Numbered from the stretch's first letter, positions 38,759 through 47,719 are shown. The stretch is DNA of 58,479 nucleotides from Rosenbergiella gaditana (GCF_018494065.1 NZ_JABBFR010000019.1:1-58479); one strand, 5' to 3'. The notes: generated by a model not told the origin, from the letters alone. Program-made: numbers and translations.

Positions 38759-39187
38759 ATGGCTAGATCGCGCGGTCGCGGACGTCGTGACTTAAAATCA
38801 GAAATTAATATCGTGCCTTTATTGGACGTATTGCTCGTTTTATTGCTGATATTTATGGCTACGGCACCGATTATTACGCAAAGCGTTGAAGTGGACCTGC
38901 CAGATGCAACAGACTCCAAAACGGTCTCGAGCGACGATAACCCACCGGTGATTGTCGAAGTTGCAGGGGTCGGTCAATATAGTATTGTTGTGGATCATAA
39001 TCGTATGACACAACTGCCTCCTGAACAGGTAGTCAATGAAGCGCAGCGTCAGTTGGAACAGAATCCTAAAACGGTTTTCCTAATTGGTGGAGCGAAGGAA
39101 GTGCCGTACGACGAAATTATTAAGGCGCTGAATCTACTGCATCAAGCAGGGGTGAAATCAGTGGGCTTAATGACACAACCCATTTAA
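38759..39187 (+). CDS. tolR: TolR, Tol-Pal motor subunit
   Basis: A bitopic inner-membrane protein that pairs with TolQ; its membrane aspartate is proton-responsive. The 142 residues equal E. coli TolR. The single membrane helix is INIVPLLDVLLVLLLIFMAT, with Asp23 at the conserved place, followed by a periplasmic domain ending VGLMTQPI. It lies 25 bases before tolA. Confidence 0.98.
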   Translation: MARSRGRGRRDLKSEINIVPLLDVLLVLLLIFMATAPIITQSVEVDLPDATDSKTVSSDDNPPVIVEVAGVGQYSIVVDHNRMTQLPPEQVVNEAQRQLEQNPKTVFLIGGAKEVPYDEIIKALNLLHQAGVKSVGLMTQPI

Positions 39188-39212
39188 TAGCGAATCATAT
39201 CGGGAATCGTGA

Positions 39213-40577
39213 GTGTCGAAGTTAACGGAACAAAACGATAAGTTGAAAAGAGCGGTGATCATCTCTATCGCGCTGCACATTGTGTTAGTCGCTATACTGA
39301 TCATTAGCTCAATGAATGAACATATCGAAACAAGCTCTGGTGGCGGTGGCGGGAGTGATATTGATGCCGTGATGGTCGATCCCGGCGCCGTGGTCGAACA
39401 ATACAACGCGTCTAAGCAGAGTCAGCGCGAGTCTAAAGCTGAACAAGCCAAGCAAGCGGCTGCCCAAGCGAAAGCCGACGCCGCAGAGCAAGCCAAGCAA
39501 GCGGCTGCCCAAGCGAAAGCTGAGGCGGCAGAGCAAGCCAAGCAAGCGGCTGCCCAAGCGAAAGCAGACGCCGCAGAGCAAGCTAAGCAAGCGGCTGCCC
39601 AAGCGAAAGCAGACGCCGCAGAGCAAGCGAACCAAGCGGCTGCCCAAGCGAAAGCCGAGGCCGCAGAGCAAGCGAAGCAAGCGGCTGCCCAAGCGAAAGC
39701 AGAGGCTGCAGAGCAAGCCAAGCAAGCGGCTGCCCAAGCGAAAGCCGAGGCGGCAGAGCAGGCCAAGCAAGCGGCTGCCCAAGCGAAAGCCGAGGCTGCA
39801 GAGCAAGCCAAGCAAGCGGCTGCCCAAGCGAAAGCTGAGGCCAAAGCGAAAGCAGCGCAAGAAGCTAAAGCCCAAGCGGCGGACGATGCCAAAGCAGCTC
39901 AAGAGGCTAAAGCTCAAGCAGCTGCTGACGCAAAAGCCAAAGCAGCTCAAGAGGCTAAAGCTCAAGCAGCTGCTGACGCAAAAGCCAAAGCAGCTCAAGA
40001 GGCCAAGGCTCAAGCCGCCGCTGAAGCAAAAGCGAAAGCAGCTCAAGAAGCCAAGGCTCAAGCCGCCGCTGAGGCAAAAGCCAAAGCAGCACAAGAGGCC
40101 AAAGCCCAAGCCGCCGCTGAAGCAAAAGCTGATGCAAAAGCGAAGGCTGCAGCAGAGGCAAAAGCTGCTAAAGCGAAGGCTGCGAAAAATGATGACGCAC
40201 TAAATGATCTCTTAGGGGGATTATCATCCGGAAAAAATGCACCTAAATCTGCAGCAAGTGGCGGAGCATCCGGACAGGGAAATCAGAAAAAATCAGGGGC
40301 TTCCGGCGCAGCGATCCAGAGCTATCTTGGTCAGGTACAAAGTGCGATTCAGGGTAAATTTTATGATGCAGATAACTATGTCGGTAAGCAGTGTTCTGTG
40401 CATATAAAATTAGCGCCCGATGGACTGTTAATTTCTGCGACGTCTGCAGGGGGCGATCCGGCACTTTGCCAAGCTGCACTCACGGCATCGCGAATGGCAC
40501 ATATTCCCAAACCGCCTAGTCAAGAGGTTTGGGCGGCGGTGAAAGATGCGACCATTACCTTTAAACCGGGTCAATAA
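39213..40577 (+). CDS. tolA: TolA, envelope-spanning Tol-Pal protein with expanded repeat helix
   Basis: Connects the TolQR motor to TolB-Pal at the outer membrane; also the target of colicins and filamentous phage. The 454-residue protein (E. coli 421) has an N-terminal membrane helix (14-34), a Gly-rich linker (GGGGGSDIDAVMVD), a very long Ala/Lys/Gln/Glu helical domain II (about 75-325) and a globular domain III with a disulfide pair (GKQCSV, DPALCQ). Domain II is made of nine 15-residue and about six 16-residue tandem repeats, nearly identical at DNA level. GTG start, as in E. coli tolA-type MSKxTEQNDKLKRA. Confidence 0.97.
   Translation: MSKLTEQNDKLKRAVIISIALHIVLVAILIISSMNEHIETSSGGGGGSDIDAVMVDPGAVVEQYNASKQSQRESKAEQAKQAAAQAKADAAEQAKQAAAQAKAEAAEQAKQAAAQAKADAAEQAKQAAAQAKADAAEQANQAAAQAKAEAAEQAKQAAAQAKAEAAEQAKQAAAQAKAEAAEQAKQAAAQAKAEAAEQAKQAAAQAKAEAKAKAAQEAKAQAADDAKAAQEAKAQAAADAKAKAAQEAKAQAAADAKAKAAQEAKAQAAAEAKAKAAQEAKAQAAAEAKAKAAQEAKAQAAAEAKADAKAKAAAEAKAAKAKAAKNDDALNDLLGGLSSGKNAPKSAASGGASGQGNQKKSGASGAAIQSYLGQVQSAIQGKFYDADNYVGKQCSVHIKLAPDGLLISATSAGGDPALCQAALTASRMAHIPKPPSQEVWAAVKDATITFKPGQ
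39441..39845 (+). repeat. Nine tandem 45-base repeats in tolA domain II
   Basis: Nine in-frame copies encode EQAKQAAAQAK followed by A[DE]AA. The block CAAGCGGCTGCCCAAGCGAA recurs unchanged in all nine copies; differences are mostly silent or Asp/Glu swaps, and copy five has Asn for Lys. Such DNA-level identity suggests recent expansion or gene conversion. Confidence 0.9.
39846..40140 (+). repeat. Second tandem repeat block in tolA domain II (48-base unit)
   Basis: About six copies of a 16-residue unit AKAAQEAKAQAAADAK; the first is two residues shorter. Unit length and sequence differ from the preceding 45-base block, so two separate repeat families were expanded in tandem. Confidence 0.85.
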
Positions 40578-40612
40578 GTTTGTTGTAACACGACCTGTGG
40601 CGACAGGGAACG

Positions 40613-40640
40613 CTGGAGTATCGCTAATGCGATACTCCAG
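40613..40640 (+). other. Perfect 12-bp stem-loop between tolA and tolB
   Basis: CTGGAGTATCGC, a TAAT loop and GCGATACTCCAG form a perfect hairpin in the 113-base tolA-tolB gap, without a U-tract. It could be an RNA processing or stabilising element or part of an internal tolB promoter region. As the tolB-pal-cpoB genes are needed in different amounts from tolQRA, a processing role is plausible but inferred. Confidence 0.7.
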
Positions 40641-40690
40641 ATATTAGGAAACCACTTATCATGAGCAATTGCTCAGATATGGGAGATGAG

Positions 40691-41986
40691 ATGAAACAGG
40701 CATTACGAATAACGTTGAGCTTTTTTCTGCTAGTGTGGGCGGCTGTAGCCCAAGCAGAGGTGCATATTGAAATTACTCAAGGTGTAAACACGGCTCGTCC
40801 TATTGGTGTTGTCCCTTTCCAATGGACTGGTGGTGGTTCAGCCCCTGAAGATATTGGTGGTATCGTCGCGGCAGATTTACGTAACAGTGGTAAGTTCAAT
40901 CCTCTGGATCGTTCGCGTCTTCCTCAACAGCCCGCGAGTGCACAAGAGGTACAACCTGCTGCATGGTCAGCGCTGGGTATTGATGCAGTGGTCGTAGGAC
41001 AAGTCAAAGGTAATGCTGATGGTAGTTACCAAATTAGCTATCAACTCGTTGATACCGCGGGCGCACCGGGTACTGTGTTGTCACAGAACTCGTATAAAGT
41101 TACCAAGCAATGGTTACGCTACGCAGCCCATACAGCCAGTGATGAAACCTTTCAAAAGTTAACCGGCATTAAAGGTGCTTTCCGTACGCGAATTGCTTAT
41201 GTGGTGCAAACCAATGGCGGCCAATTCCCTTACGAACTGCGTGTGTCGGATTACGATGGCTACAATCAATTTGTGGTACACCGTTCAAGCGAACCGTTAA
41301 TGTCACCGGCATGGTCGCCAGACGGTAGCAAAGTCGCGTACGTTACGTTCGAAAGTGGTCGTTCGGCATTGGTGGTACAAACATTATCGAACAGCAGCAT
41401 TCGTCAAATTGCCTCTTTCCCACGTCATAATGGTGCACCTGCGTTCTCACCAGATGGGACTAAGCTTGCTTTCGCACTGTCGAAAACGGGTAGCTTAAAT
41501 CTTTATGTGATGGATTTAGCCTCAGGCCAAATTAGTCAAATAACTAATGGCCGTTATAACAGCACTGAACCGACGTGGTTCCCTGATAGTCAGAACATTG
41601 CCTACACGTCTGACCAAGGCGGACTGCCTCAAATTTATAAATTAAATATCAACGGTGGCGCACCACAGCGTATCACTTGGCAAGGTGGTCAAAACCAAGA
41701 CGCTGATGTCGCAACCGATGGTAAATCAATGGTGATGGTAAGCACTGCAGGTGGTGCGCAACACATCGCTCGACAAGATCTAGAGACAGGAGCGGTACAA
41801 ACATTGTCAAGCTCTTATCTGGATGAGACGCCAAGTCTAGCACCTAACGGCACGATGGTGATCTATAGCTCCACACAGGGTTATGGTTCCGTATTGCAGT
41901 TGGTTTCGACCGACGGGCGTTTCAAAGCGCGTCTTCCGACGACTGATGGACAGGTAAAATTCCCTGCCTGGTCGCCGTATCTGTGA
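40691..41986 (+). CDS. tolB: TolB, periplasmic Tol-Pal beta-propeller protein
   Basis: Periplasmic protein that binds Pal and TolA. The 431-residue precursor (E. coli 430) has a Sec signal peptide of about 21 residues ([21 protein letters not shown], cleavage before EVHIE), an N-terminal alpha/beta domain and a six-bladed beta-propeller with repeated [28 protein letters not shown] and TPSLAPNGT motifs. Start 40691 follows GGGAG; an in-frame upstream ATG at 40661 would bury the signal peptide. Confidence 0.98.
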   Translation: MKQALRITLSFFLLVWAAVAQAEVHIEITQGVNTARPIGVVPFQWTGGGSAPEDIGGIVAADLRNSGKFNPLDRSRLPQQPASAQEVQPAAWSALGIDAVVVGQVKGNADGSYQISYQLVDTAGAPGTVLSQNSYKVTKQWLRYAAHTASDETFQKLTGIKGAFRTRIAYVVQTNGGQFPYELRVSDYDGYNQFVVHRSSEPLMSPAWSPDGSKVAYVTFESGRSALVVQTLSNSSIRQIASFPRHNGAPAFSPDGTKLAFALSKTGSLNLYVMDLASGQISQITNGRYNSTEPTWFPDSQNIAYTSDQGGLPQIYKLNINGGAPQRITWQGGQNQDADVATDGKSMVMVSTAGGAQHIARQDLETGAVQTLSSSYLDETPSLAPNGTMVIYSSTQGYGSVLQLVSTDGRFKARLPTTDGQVKFPAWSPYL

Positions 41987-42030
41987 TGCATGTGTAAATA
42001 TGTATGGCAAACTATAATAGGATTTTCGAA

Positions 42031-42561
42031 ATGCAATTCAATAAAGTGCTGAAAGGTTTACTGCTGGCTCTGCCAGTGTTAGCGGTTGCTGCATGTTCTT
42101 CTCATAAGAACAACAATGACCAATCAGGCTCTACCACTGGTGCAGATAGCGCTTACGGTAACGGCATGTCTGGCAATGGCAGCAACGGCAACATGTCTTC
42201 TGACGAGCAAGCTCGTCTGCAGATGCAACAACTGCAACAAAACAACATTGTTTACTTTGGTCTGGATAAGTACGACATCCTGCCTGAGTTTGCACAGATG
42301 TTAGATCAACACGCTAACTTCTTACGTAGCAACCCATCTTACAAAGTGACGATCGAAGGTCACGCGGATGAGCGCGGTACGCCAGAATACAACATTGCCT
42401 TAGGCGAGCGTCGTGCTAACGCAGTTAAAATGTACCTGCAAGGTAAAGGCGTAGGCGAAGATCAAATGTCTATCGTCTCTTACGGTAAAGAGAAGCCAGC
42501 AGTCTTAGGTCATGACCAAGCTGCATGGGCGAAAAACCGTCGTGCTGTATTGGTATACTAA
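42031..42561 (+). CDS. pal: Pal, peptidoglycan-associated lipoprotein
   Basis: Outer-membrane lipoprotein anchoring the envelope to peptidoglycan. The 176-residue precursor has a lipobox LAVAAC with lipidated Cys22, a Gly/Asn/Ser-rich linker (about 25-60) and an OmpA-like peptidoglycan-binding domain with [13 protein letters not shown] and [10 protein letters not shown]. Start 42031 aligns with E. coli Pal; the in-frame ATG at 42004 is upstream of the signal peptide. It lies 44 bases after tolB. Confidence 0.98.
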   Translation: MQFNKVLKGLLLALPVLAVAACSSHKNNNDQSGSTTGADSAYGNGMSGNGSNGNMSSDEQARLQMQQLQQNNIVYFGLDKYDILPEFAQMLDQHANFLRSNPSYKVTIEGHADERGTPEYNIALGERRANAVKMYLQGKGVGEDQMSIVSYGKEKPAVLGHDQAAWAKNRRAVLVY

Positions 42562-42570
42562 GAGAAAATT

Positions 42571-43368
42571 ATGATTAGTAACTTCAGACTTCATACATTG
42601 GGTCTGTCGTTACTGATTGGCGTAGCGGCCGTTCCGGCCGCTCATGCCCAGGCGTCAATCAGTAGCGCTGGCTCGGGATCTACCGAAGACCGTGTCACCA
42701 CCCTCGAACGAATCACCAACGCACAATCTCAACTTCTCCAGCAACTGCAACAGCAGTTGAGTGATACACAAAGTGATATTGATGCGCTGCGTGGTGAGAT
42801 CCAACAAAATAGCTATCAACTGAACCAAGTGGTTGAACGGCAAAAACAACTATATCAACAAATCGACACCTTAAGTAGTAGCGGGGCGGCTGCAACGGCC
42901 TCTGCCTCCACTTCAGGTGCGACGGAGAGTAGTCAACAGACGCCTTCTGCCGTCCAATCTGCTAGCGATTCTGCAGGGCAGGTAGGGACCCAGACTGGTG
43001 ATGTGAATAAAGACTACAACGCGGCTGTCGACTTGGTGTTAAAACAGAACAAGCCCGATGATGCGATGGCTGCATTACAAGCTTGGGTTAAGAAATATCC
43101 AGACTCCACCTACCAGCCTAATGCTAACTATTGGTTAGGACAGCTATATTATAATAAGGGGCAGAAAGATGATGCCGCTTACTATTTTGCGACGGTAGTG
43201 AAAAAATATCCTAAATCTCCGAAATCGGCAGAAGCCTTGTTGAAGATCGGAACAATCATGAAGGATAAAAATCAGCTGGATAAAGCCAAATCGGTTTGGC
43301 AACAGGTGATTCAGCTCTATCCTAATACGCCTTCGGCGAAAGCGGCGCAAAAAGCCTTAGCGGAGTAA
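42571..43368 (+). CDS. cpoB: CpoB, cell division coordinator (YbgF)
   Basis: Periplasmic protein that coordinates peptidoglycan synthesis (PBP1B) with Tol constriction and interacts with TolA. The 265-residue precursor has a signal peptide (about 1-26, cleaved after AHA-QA), a coiled coil at about 35-95 (trimerisation; QLLQQLQQQLSDTQSDIDAL), a Ser/Ala/Thr-rich linker and C-terminal TPR repeats (YNAAVDLVL, NANYWLGQLYYNKGQKDDAA). Close to E. coli CpoB (263). A possible weak hairpin (TTCAGC/GCTGAA) lies at 43381-43401. Confidence 0.97.
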   Translation: MISNFRLHTLGLSLLIGVAAVPAAHAQASISSAGSGSTEDRVTTLERITNAQSQLLQQLQQQLSDTQSDIDALRGEIQQNSYQLNQVVERQKQLYQQIDTLSSSGAAATASASTSGATESSQQTPSAVQSASDSAGQVGTQTGDVNKDYNAAVDLVLKQNKPDDAMAALQAWVKKYPDSTYQPNANYWLGQLYYNKGQKDDAAYYFATVVKKYPKSPKSAEALLKIGTIMKDKNQLDKAKSVWQQVIQLYPNTPSAKAAQKALAE

Positions 43369-43455
43369 TGTTAAGATTTTTTCAGCAATTTCTGGCTGAA
43401 TAGTGTCCGTGTCGCTGTAAAGGTAAGCAACTGATGATTTATTTTAAATTAATGG

Positions 43456-43483
43456 TTGCGCTGTCTCGGTAAATCAGTAATAT
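43456..43483 (+). promoter_or_regulatory. Promoter of tRNA-Lys
   Basis: TTGCGC (43456-43461), a 16-base spacer and TAATAT (43478-43483), followed by GCCGCCG, a GC-rich discriminator. It lies 52 bases before the mature tRNA. Confidence 0.6.
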
Positions 43484-43534
43484 ATGCCGCCGTTGCCGAG
43501 ACAAACTTAAACAGTGTTTTTGGCAAGGAAAATC

Positions 43535-43610
43535 GGGTCGTTAGCTCAGTTGGTAGAGCAGTTGACTTTTAATCAATTGGTCGCAGGTTCGAATCCTGCA
43601 CGACCCACCA
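43535..43610 (+). tRNA. lysT: tRNA-Lys (anticodon TTT)
   Basis: A 76-base tRNA with GGGTCGT/ACGACCC acceptor stem, AGCTCAGTTGGTAGAGC D-arm, anticodon loop CTTTTAA (TTT), GGTTCGAATCC T-arm and encoded CCA. E. coli has a cluster of seven Lys and Val tRNAs after cpoB; here only one is present and an accessory patch follows. Confidence 0.96.
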
Positions 43611-43641
43611 AATTCTTACATGAGCTAAGTCTCTTGTAATG

Positions 43642-43674
43642 ACCGCGCCAGTGAATGCTGACGCGGTTTTTTTT
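43642..43674 (+). terminator. Rho-independent terminator after tRNA-Lys
   Basis: ACCGCG, a 14-base loop and CGCGGT followed by a run of eight T. Confidence 0.8.
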
Positions 43675-43690
43675 ATCCCAATAAAATTCA

Positions 43691-44473
43691 GCGGGTCACG
43701 TATTCAATATGTAGATCCGCTTCATGTAGTAATGCTCAAGCTCGATGAACGTACCGATTACCTTATCGTGCATTTCTGCTGATTCTGAGTACCCGAGAGT
43801 CTTGCGATTGAGTCGTCTTAACCAGGTTACGAAGATTCAGGTTTTCTCGCTCAATGCGTTGTGTGTAAAGCTTGCCTGTGATGTGATTTTTACTCGGCAA
43901 CAGTTAATAAGTGCTAAAGTTATCTGTACACCAGAAGGCAACATTGAAGCCCGACAGTAGCCCCAGCAATTTACGTAGCGTCTTTTTACTCCGGTCACCG
44001 AAAGCATGGGCAATAATGCGTTTGAGACGAGGCTCCCCGCATACCACCGCCAGCGCTGTTACTTCTTATTGTCAACAAATACCACATTGCCTCAACTTCG
44101 CAGATAAGCTGAACTTGGAGATTTTCTAGTGGGGGGTACACATCGCGGCGAGAGTTTTTTAAGGTACGAGTAACGGCATCGATACTGATATGTAGCGTTC
44201 GAGCGGTGTCATGAATGCCCGCATTGTACATTACAAGATCGACAATCTGTTCTTTCATTCCGGGCTGACAGGCGAGATAGGCATAGTCGAGCAGGAAAGT
44301 ACGGCGGCATAACTGGCCGCGATAGCGCTGATGCCCTGTTCTACCCTGACCCTGTTTTTTAATAGATTCGGTCTGCGCACAAAAGGGCATTTTACGTCAA
44401 TTTTAGCCATCAGATACACTCTGCAAAAAGAGTGATTTTATAACATGATCACCGCTTTGAATATTTGACCCAC
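43691..44473 (-). mobile_element. Decayed IS1-family insertion sequence
   Basis: About 783 bases, near IS1 size (768). The ends are imperfect inverted repeats: GCGGGTCACGTATTCAA at 43691 and GTGGGTCAAATATTCAA read from 44473 on the other strand. The inside encodes frameshifted InsA and InsB. I see no clear 8-9 base target duplication at the flanks (left ends AAAATTCA, right begins TAATGAGG), consistent with age. It lies directly downstream of the tRNA-Lys terminator. Confidence 0.8.
43696..44410 (-). pseudogene. IS1-family transposase insA-insB, frameshifted
   Basis: Reading leftward from the ATG at 44410, InsA begins MAKIDVKCPF with a zinc-finger-like start, loses frame in a T-run near 44385 and continues in another frame as GHQRYRGQLCRRTFLLDYAY, typical InsA. 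The InsB part is split over further frames: IIAHAFGDRSKKTLRKLLG, NHITGKLYTQRIERENLNLR (after an internal stop) and EMHDKVIGTFIELEHYY. At least three frameshifts or stops make the transposase non-functional. The KLYTQRIER segment holds the family catalytic region. Confidence 0.85.
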
Positions 44474-44686
44474 TAATGAGGGTGGAAAGGGTTAACCTAC
44501 TGATTAATATTTTTATTATTGCTTGATGGTTGTTTGTAAAAAGCCTTGGCGGTTCACTTCTTAAACAAGGTTGTTGCATTTTGTCGCGTTTAGCGATACT
44601 GTGCATTGTCTCATGCAATTTACGAAACCTGATACAAAGGTTTCAAAGTTCACCTAAGACTAATTTCTCGAAAGGATAATGTGTAA

Positions 44687-44714
44687 TTACTCGTTACTCG
44701 TTACCAATTACCCC
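44687..44714. repeat. Short heptamer repeats upstream of the toxin-antitoxin pair
   Basis: TTACTCG, TTACTCG, TTACCAA and TTACCCC run head to tail, ending 24 bases before the antitoxin start. Antitoxin operons are often self-repressed through small repeated or palindromic sites, so this may be the operator; the binding role is inferred. Confidence 0.4.
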
Positions 44715-44738
44715 TGACACAATATTCGGTGAAAACTT

Positions 44739-44969
44739 ATGGCTACTAGCGTTCGGTTAGACGACAGCTTTGTAGAATCAACTAAAATGTACGCTGACGT
44801 TGCTAAGCGTAGCGTGCCAAAGCAAATAGAGCACTGGGCAAGCATCGGGAAGATTCTTGAAGAAAACCCTGACCTTACCTATGAATTTGTGATGCAAACG
44901 CTTCTAGCTAAGCAAGAGTTAGATAATTCGCTAGGATCACGATATGTCCGGAGAACAAAATGCACTTGA
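44739..44969 (+). CDS. ParD-like antitoxin
   Basis: A 76-residue protein beginning MATSVRLDDSFVESTKMYAD, with the RSVPKQIEHWASIGKI segment characteristic of the ParD-like antitoxin family, a ribbon-helix-helix type DNA-binding fold. It would neutralise the downstream toxin and repress the operon. The last 26 bases overlap the toxin start, a usual arrangement. It lies in the accessory patch between the IS1 remnant and pnuC. Confidence 0.8.
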   Translation: MATSVRLDDSFVESTKMYADVAKRSVPKQIEHWASIGKILEENPDLTYEFVMQTLLAKQELDNSLGSRYVRRTKCT

Positions 44970-45267
44970 GGTATTTCAAAGCCGCCGATTCGAAAAGGCT
45001 TTGTCTAAGCTACCTGATAATGAGTGCGCTATTGTAGAAGATGCAATTGATTTTGTTATAGACAACCCAACCGCGGGTGAGAAGAAGAAAGGAGATCTGT
45101 CTTACCTCCGAGTGTATAAGTTCGATTTGAACGGCCGCCAATGCTTATTGGGCTATAGCTTTATTGAGTCTGAATTTAGACTCTATTTACTGAGTTTCGG
45201 GCCGCATGAAAACTTTTATAACGATCAAAAACGGCATCGAAAACAAGACATAAAGTCAGTGAAATAG
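44944..45267 (+). CDS. RelE/ParE-family toxin
   Basis: A 107-residue protein with the RelE/ParE layout: N-terminal helices (FQSRRFEKALSKLPD, VEDAIDFVID), then a beta-sheet region (SYLRVYKFDLNGRQCLLGYSF, FRLYLLSFGPHENFYNDQKR in part) ending in the family-typical GPHENFY motif. Whether it cuts mRNA at ribosomes (RelE-like) or poisons gyrase (ParE-like) cannot be told from sequence. The start overlaps the antitoxin by 26 bases. Both genes are intact, so the module may be active. Confidence 0.8.
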   Translation: MSGEQNALEVFQSRRFEKALSKLPDNECAIVEDAIDFVIDNPTAGEKKKGDLSYLRVYKFDLNGRQCLLGYSFIESEFRLYLLSFGPHENFYNDQKRHRKQDIKSVK

Positions 45268-45308
45268 TGATAAAAAACGCTTCATGCGCCTTTTTTTTGC
45301 CTCTTAAT

Positions 45309-45551
45309 TTACTCAAATTCTACACGCCAATCTATTGAGTCGCTTAGCTCTTGGAACGAGACGTAACTGCGGTTGTTCTGATTGGCTTCGACTTTGCACT
45401 TGAAATCATCTACCCAGTATTCTAACGGGCGGTCATTCAATCGGTGTAACCCTTTAAGAGTATCTGAAAAAAGCGCTCCTGCCTTCCGGCCGCTGCGATG
45501 ATCGACTTCGTCGTTAATTTTGCCATAAATTAGCCCTTTGAGCCTTCGCAT
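45309..45551 (-). CDS. Small unassigned ORF in the accessory patch
   Basis: An 80-residue ORF when started at the ATG at 45551 (MRRLKGLIYGKINDEVDHRS). An in-frame TTG extends it to 45566. The product is charged and soluble, ending in an acidic DSIDWRVEFE. I do not recognise it. It overlaps the end of the ORF at 45514-45750 on the same strand in another frame, so the two may be pieces of one broken gene or a coupled pair. Confidence 0.35.
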   Translation of the reverse strand: MRRLKGLIYGKINDEVDHRSGRKAGALFSDTLKGLHRLNDRPLEYWVDDFKCKVEANQNNRSYVSFQELSDSIDWRVEFE

Positions 45552-45750
45552 TCCGTATCCTGACAACCTTCAAAAAGTAGCTATGTTGCTGCCAGTGTAT
45601 GTGCCCGCAAAAAGGGCAATTAATACGACATAGCGGGTTAGTCTTCCGCCGTGTAGCGAGCTTTACGGCCTTCGGTATCTTTATGCCCGCACCCTCAGTC
45701 ATTGCGCGAGTTTTACCGAAACGCACGCCGATTTGCTCAGTTGAAAACAA
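45514..45750 (-). CDS. Small ORF with a zinc-ribbon-like CPFCGHIHW motif
   Basis: A 78-residue basic ORF containing NPLCRINCPFCGHIHWQQHS, in which a CxxC-GH pair with a further Cys and His suggests a zinc-binding finger. Not recognised as a known family. It is divergent from pnuC, and the shared 60-base gap contains the NadR palindrome. Its downstream end overlaps the ORF at 45309-45551. It could be a phage-type regulatory fragment; confidence that it is a real gene is low. Confidence 0.3.
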   Translation of the reverse strand: MFSTEQIGVRFGKTRAMTEGAGIKIPKAVKLATRRKTNPLCRINCPFCGHIHWQQHSYFLKVVRIRNAKAQRANLWQN

Positions 45751-45787
45751 AGAATTAATAAGACAAAGCCACTCACTTCGGGTATGT

Positions 45788-45805
45788 TGTTTAGTATACT
45801 AAACA
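45788..45805. promoter_or_regulatory. NadR operator upstream of pnuC
   Basis: TGTTTAGTATACTAAACA is a perfect 18-base palindrome identical to the NadR consensus TGTTTA-N6-TAAACA. It contains a TATACT hexamer usable as a -10 box and ends 12 bases before the pnuC ATG. A TTGCTC-17-TAATAA pair lies just upstream (about 45734-45762). NadR repression under NAD sufficiency is expected. Confidence 0.85.
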
Positions 45806-45817
45806 TGAGGTGTGATG

Positions 45818-46534
45818 ATGAATTTTTTTAGTATCAATACGTTGTTAGTGCATATTCCTTGGGGCAAACAGGGCTACGATCTGTCGTGGATAGAAGCAGT
45901 AGGCACCTTGTGTGGATTGCTCTGTATCTGGTTGGCGAGCAAAGAGAAAATCATCAATTATCTATTTGGCACCGTTAACGTTTTATTATTTGCGGTAATT
46001 TTTTATCAAATTCAGCTCTATTCCAGCTTACTGCTGCAAATCTTTTTCTTACTGGCCAACATCTACGGCTGGTATGCCTGGACCAGAAAAACTTCTTCAC
46101 AGCAGGGAGAACTGCAGATTCGTTGGCTTGGCGCTCGGGCGAGGGGGATGTGGTTAGCGGTCTCGATCATCGCAATTCTTATGATGACGTTCTTTATTGA
46201 TACCATTTTTGGTCAATTTGCTCGGCTTACGGTAATTCTTCTCAATCAAGTTGGGCTTGAGGCTCAGCTACCAGTATTACAACCCGATGCTTATCCCTTC
46301 TGGGATGCCTGTATGACCATATTATCGGTCGTGGCGATGATTTTCATGACACGTAAATGGGTAGAAAACTGGATACTCTGGGTGATCATTAACATCATCA
46401 GCGTGGCCATATTCACCTTACAAGGGGTTTATGCCATGTCGATTGAATATATGATTCTAACGCTTATCGCGATGAATGGTGTGCGTCTCTGGTCCAGCAA
46501 AGCCTCGCAGAATGAGAGTCCACACACTTCTTAA
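45818..46534 (+). CDS. pnuC: Nicotinamide riboside transporter PnuC
   Basis: Inner-membrane facilitator for nicotinamide riboside, trapped by NadR-dependent phosphorylation. The 238-residue protein (E. coli 239) has about seven or eight membrane segments and the family motifs GYDLSWIEAVGTLCGL, ANIYGWYAW and FWDACMTILSVVAMI, RKWVENWILWVIINI in part. The third codon of GTG-ATG-ATG is chosen because GAGG lies 7 bases upstream and the N-terminus then matches E. coli MDFFSVQN. In E. coli pnuC follows nadA; here nadA is absent and pnuC has its own NadR site. Confidence 0.95.
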   Translation: MNFFSINTLLVHIPWGKQGYDLSWIEAVGTLCGLLCIWLASKEKIINYLFGTVNVLLFAVIFYQIQLYSSLLLQIFFLLANIYGWYAWTRKTSSQQGELQIRWLGARARGMWLAVSIIAILMMTFFIDTIFGQFARLTVILLNQVGLEAQLPVLQPDAYPFWDACMTILSVVAMIFMTRKWVENWILWVIINIISVAIFTLQGVYAMSIEYMILTLIAMNGVRLWSSKASQNESPHTS

Positions 46535-46633
46535 TTCCCTAGGGGGAAAAAGTGGTAATTAGGGTTTGCAGTTTGACAGCGGCACGTTAGAGTATCGCTA
46601 GGACAACAGTACACTTATCGTGATGGAATAATA

Positions 46634-47689
<1,056 letters not shown>

Positions 47690-47718
47690 AAAAAGGCCGG
47701 ATTAGCCGGCCTTTTTTA
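47690..47718. terminator. Bidirectional terminator between aroG and gpmA
   Basis: AAAAAAGGCCGG, ATTAG and CCGGCCTTTTTT: stem with A-run on one side and T-run on the other, so it can stop transcripts from both convergent genes. Confidence 0.9.
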
Positions 47719-47719
47719 T

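Noticed and set aside
39309..40109. Long reverse-strand ORFs (266 and 156 residues) and another forward-frame ORF across tolA
   Set aside because: They are low-complexity mirror frames of the tolA tandem repeats; repeats in multiples of three keep all frames open.
39441..40140. CRISPR-like regular repeats
   Set aside because: The repeats are head to tail with no unique spacers and lie in frame inside tolA.
43682..44481. 8-9 base target duplication flanking the IS1 remnant
   Set aside because: The left flank AAAATTCA and right flank TAATGAGG do not match.
46564..46601. aroG promoter around TTGACA at 46573
   Set aside because: No -10 hexamer at 16-18 bases spacing; TATCGC is only 14 bases away.
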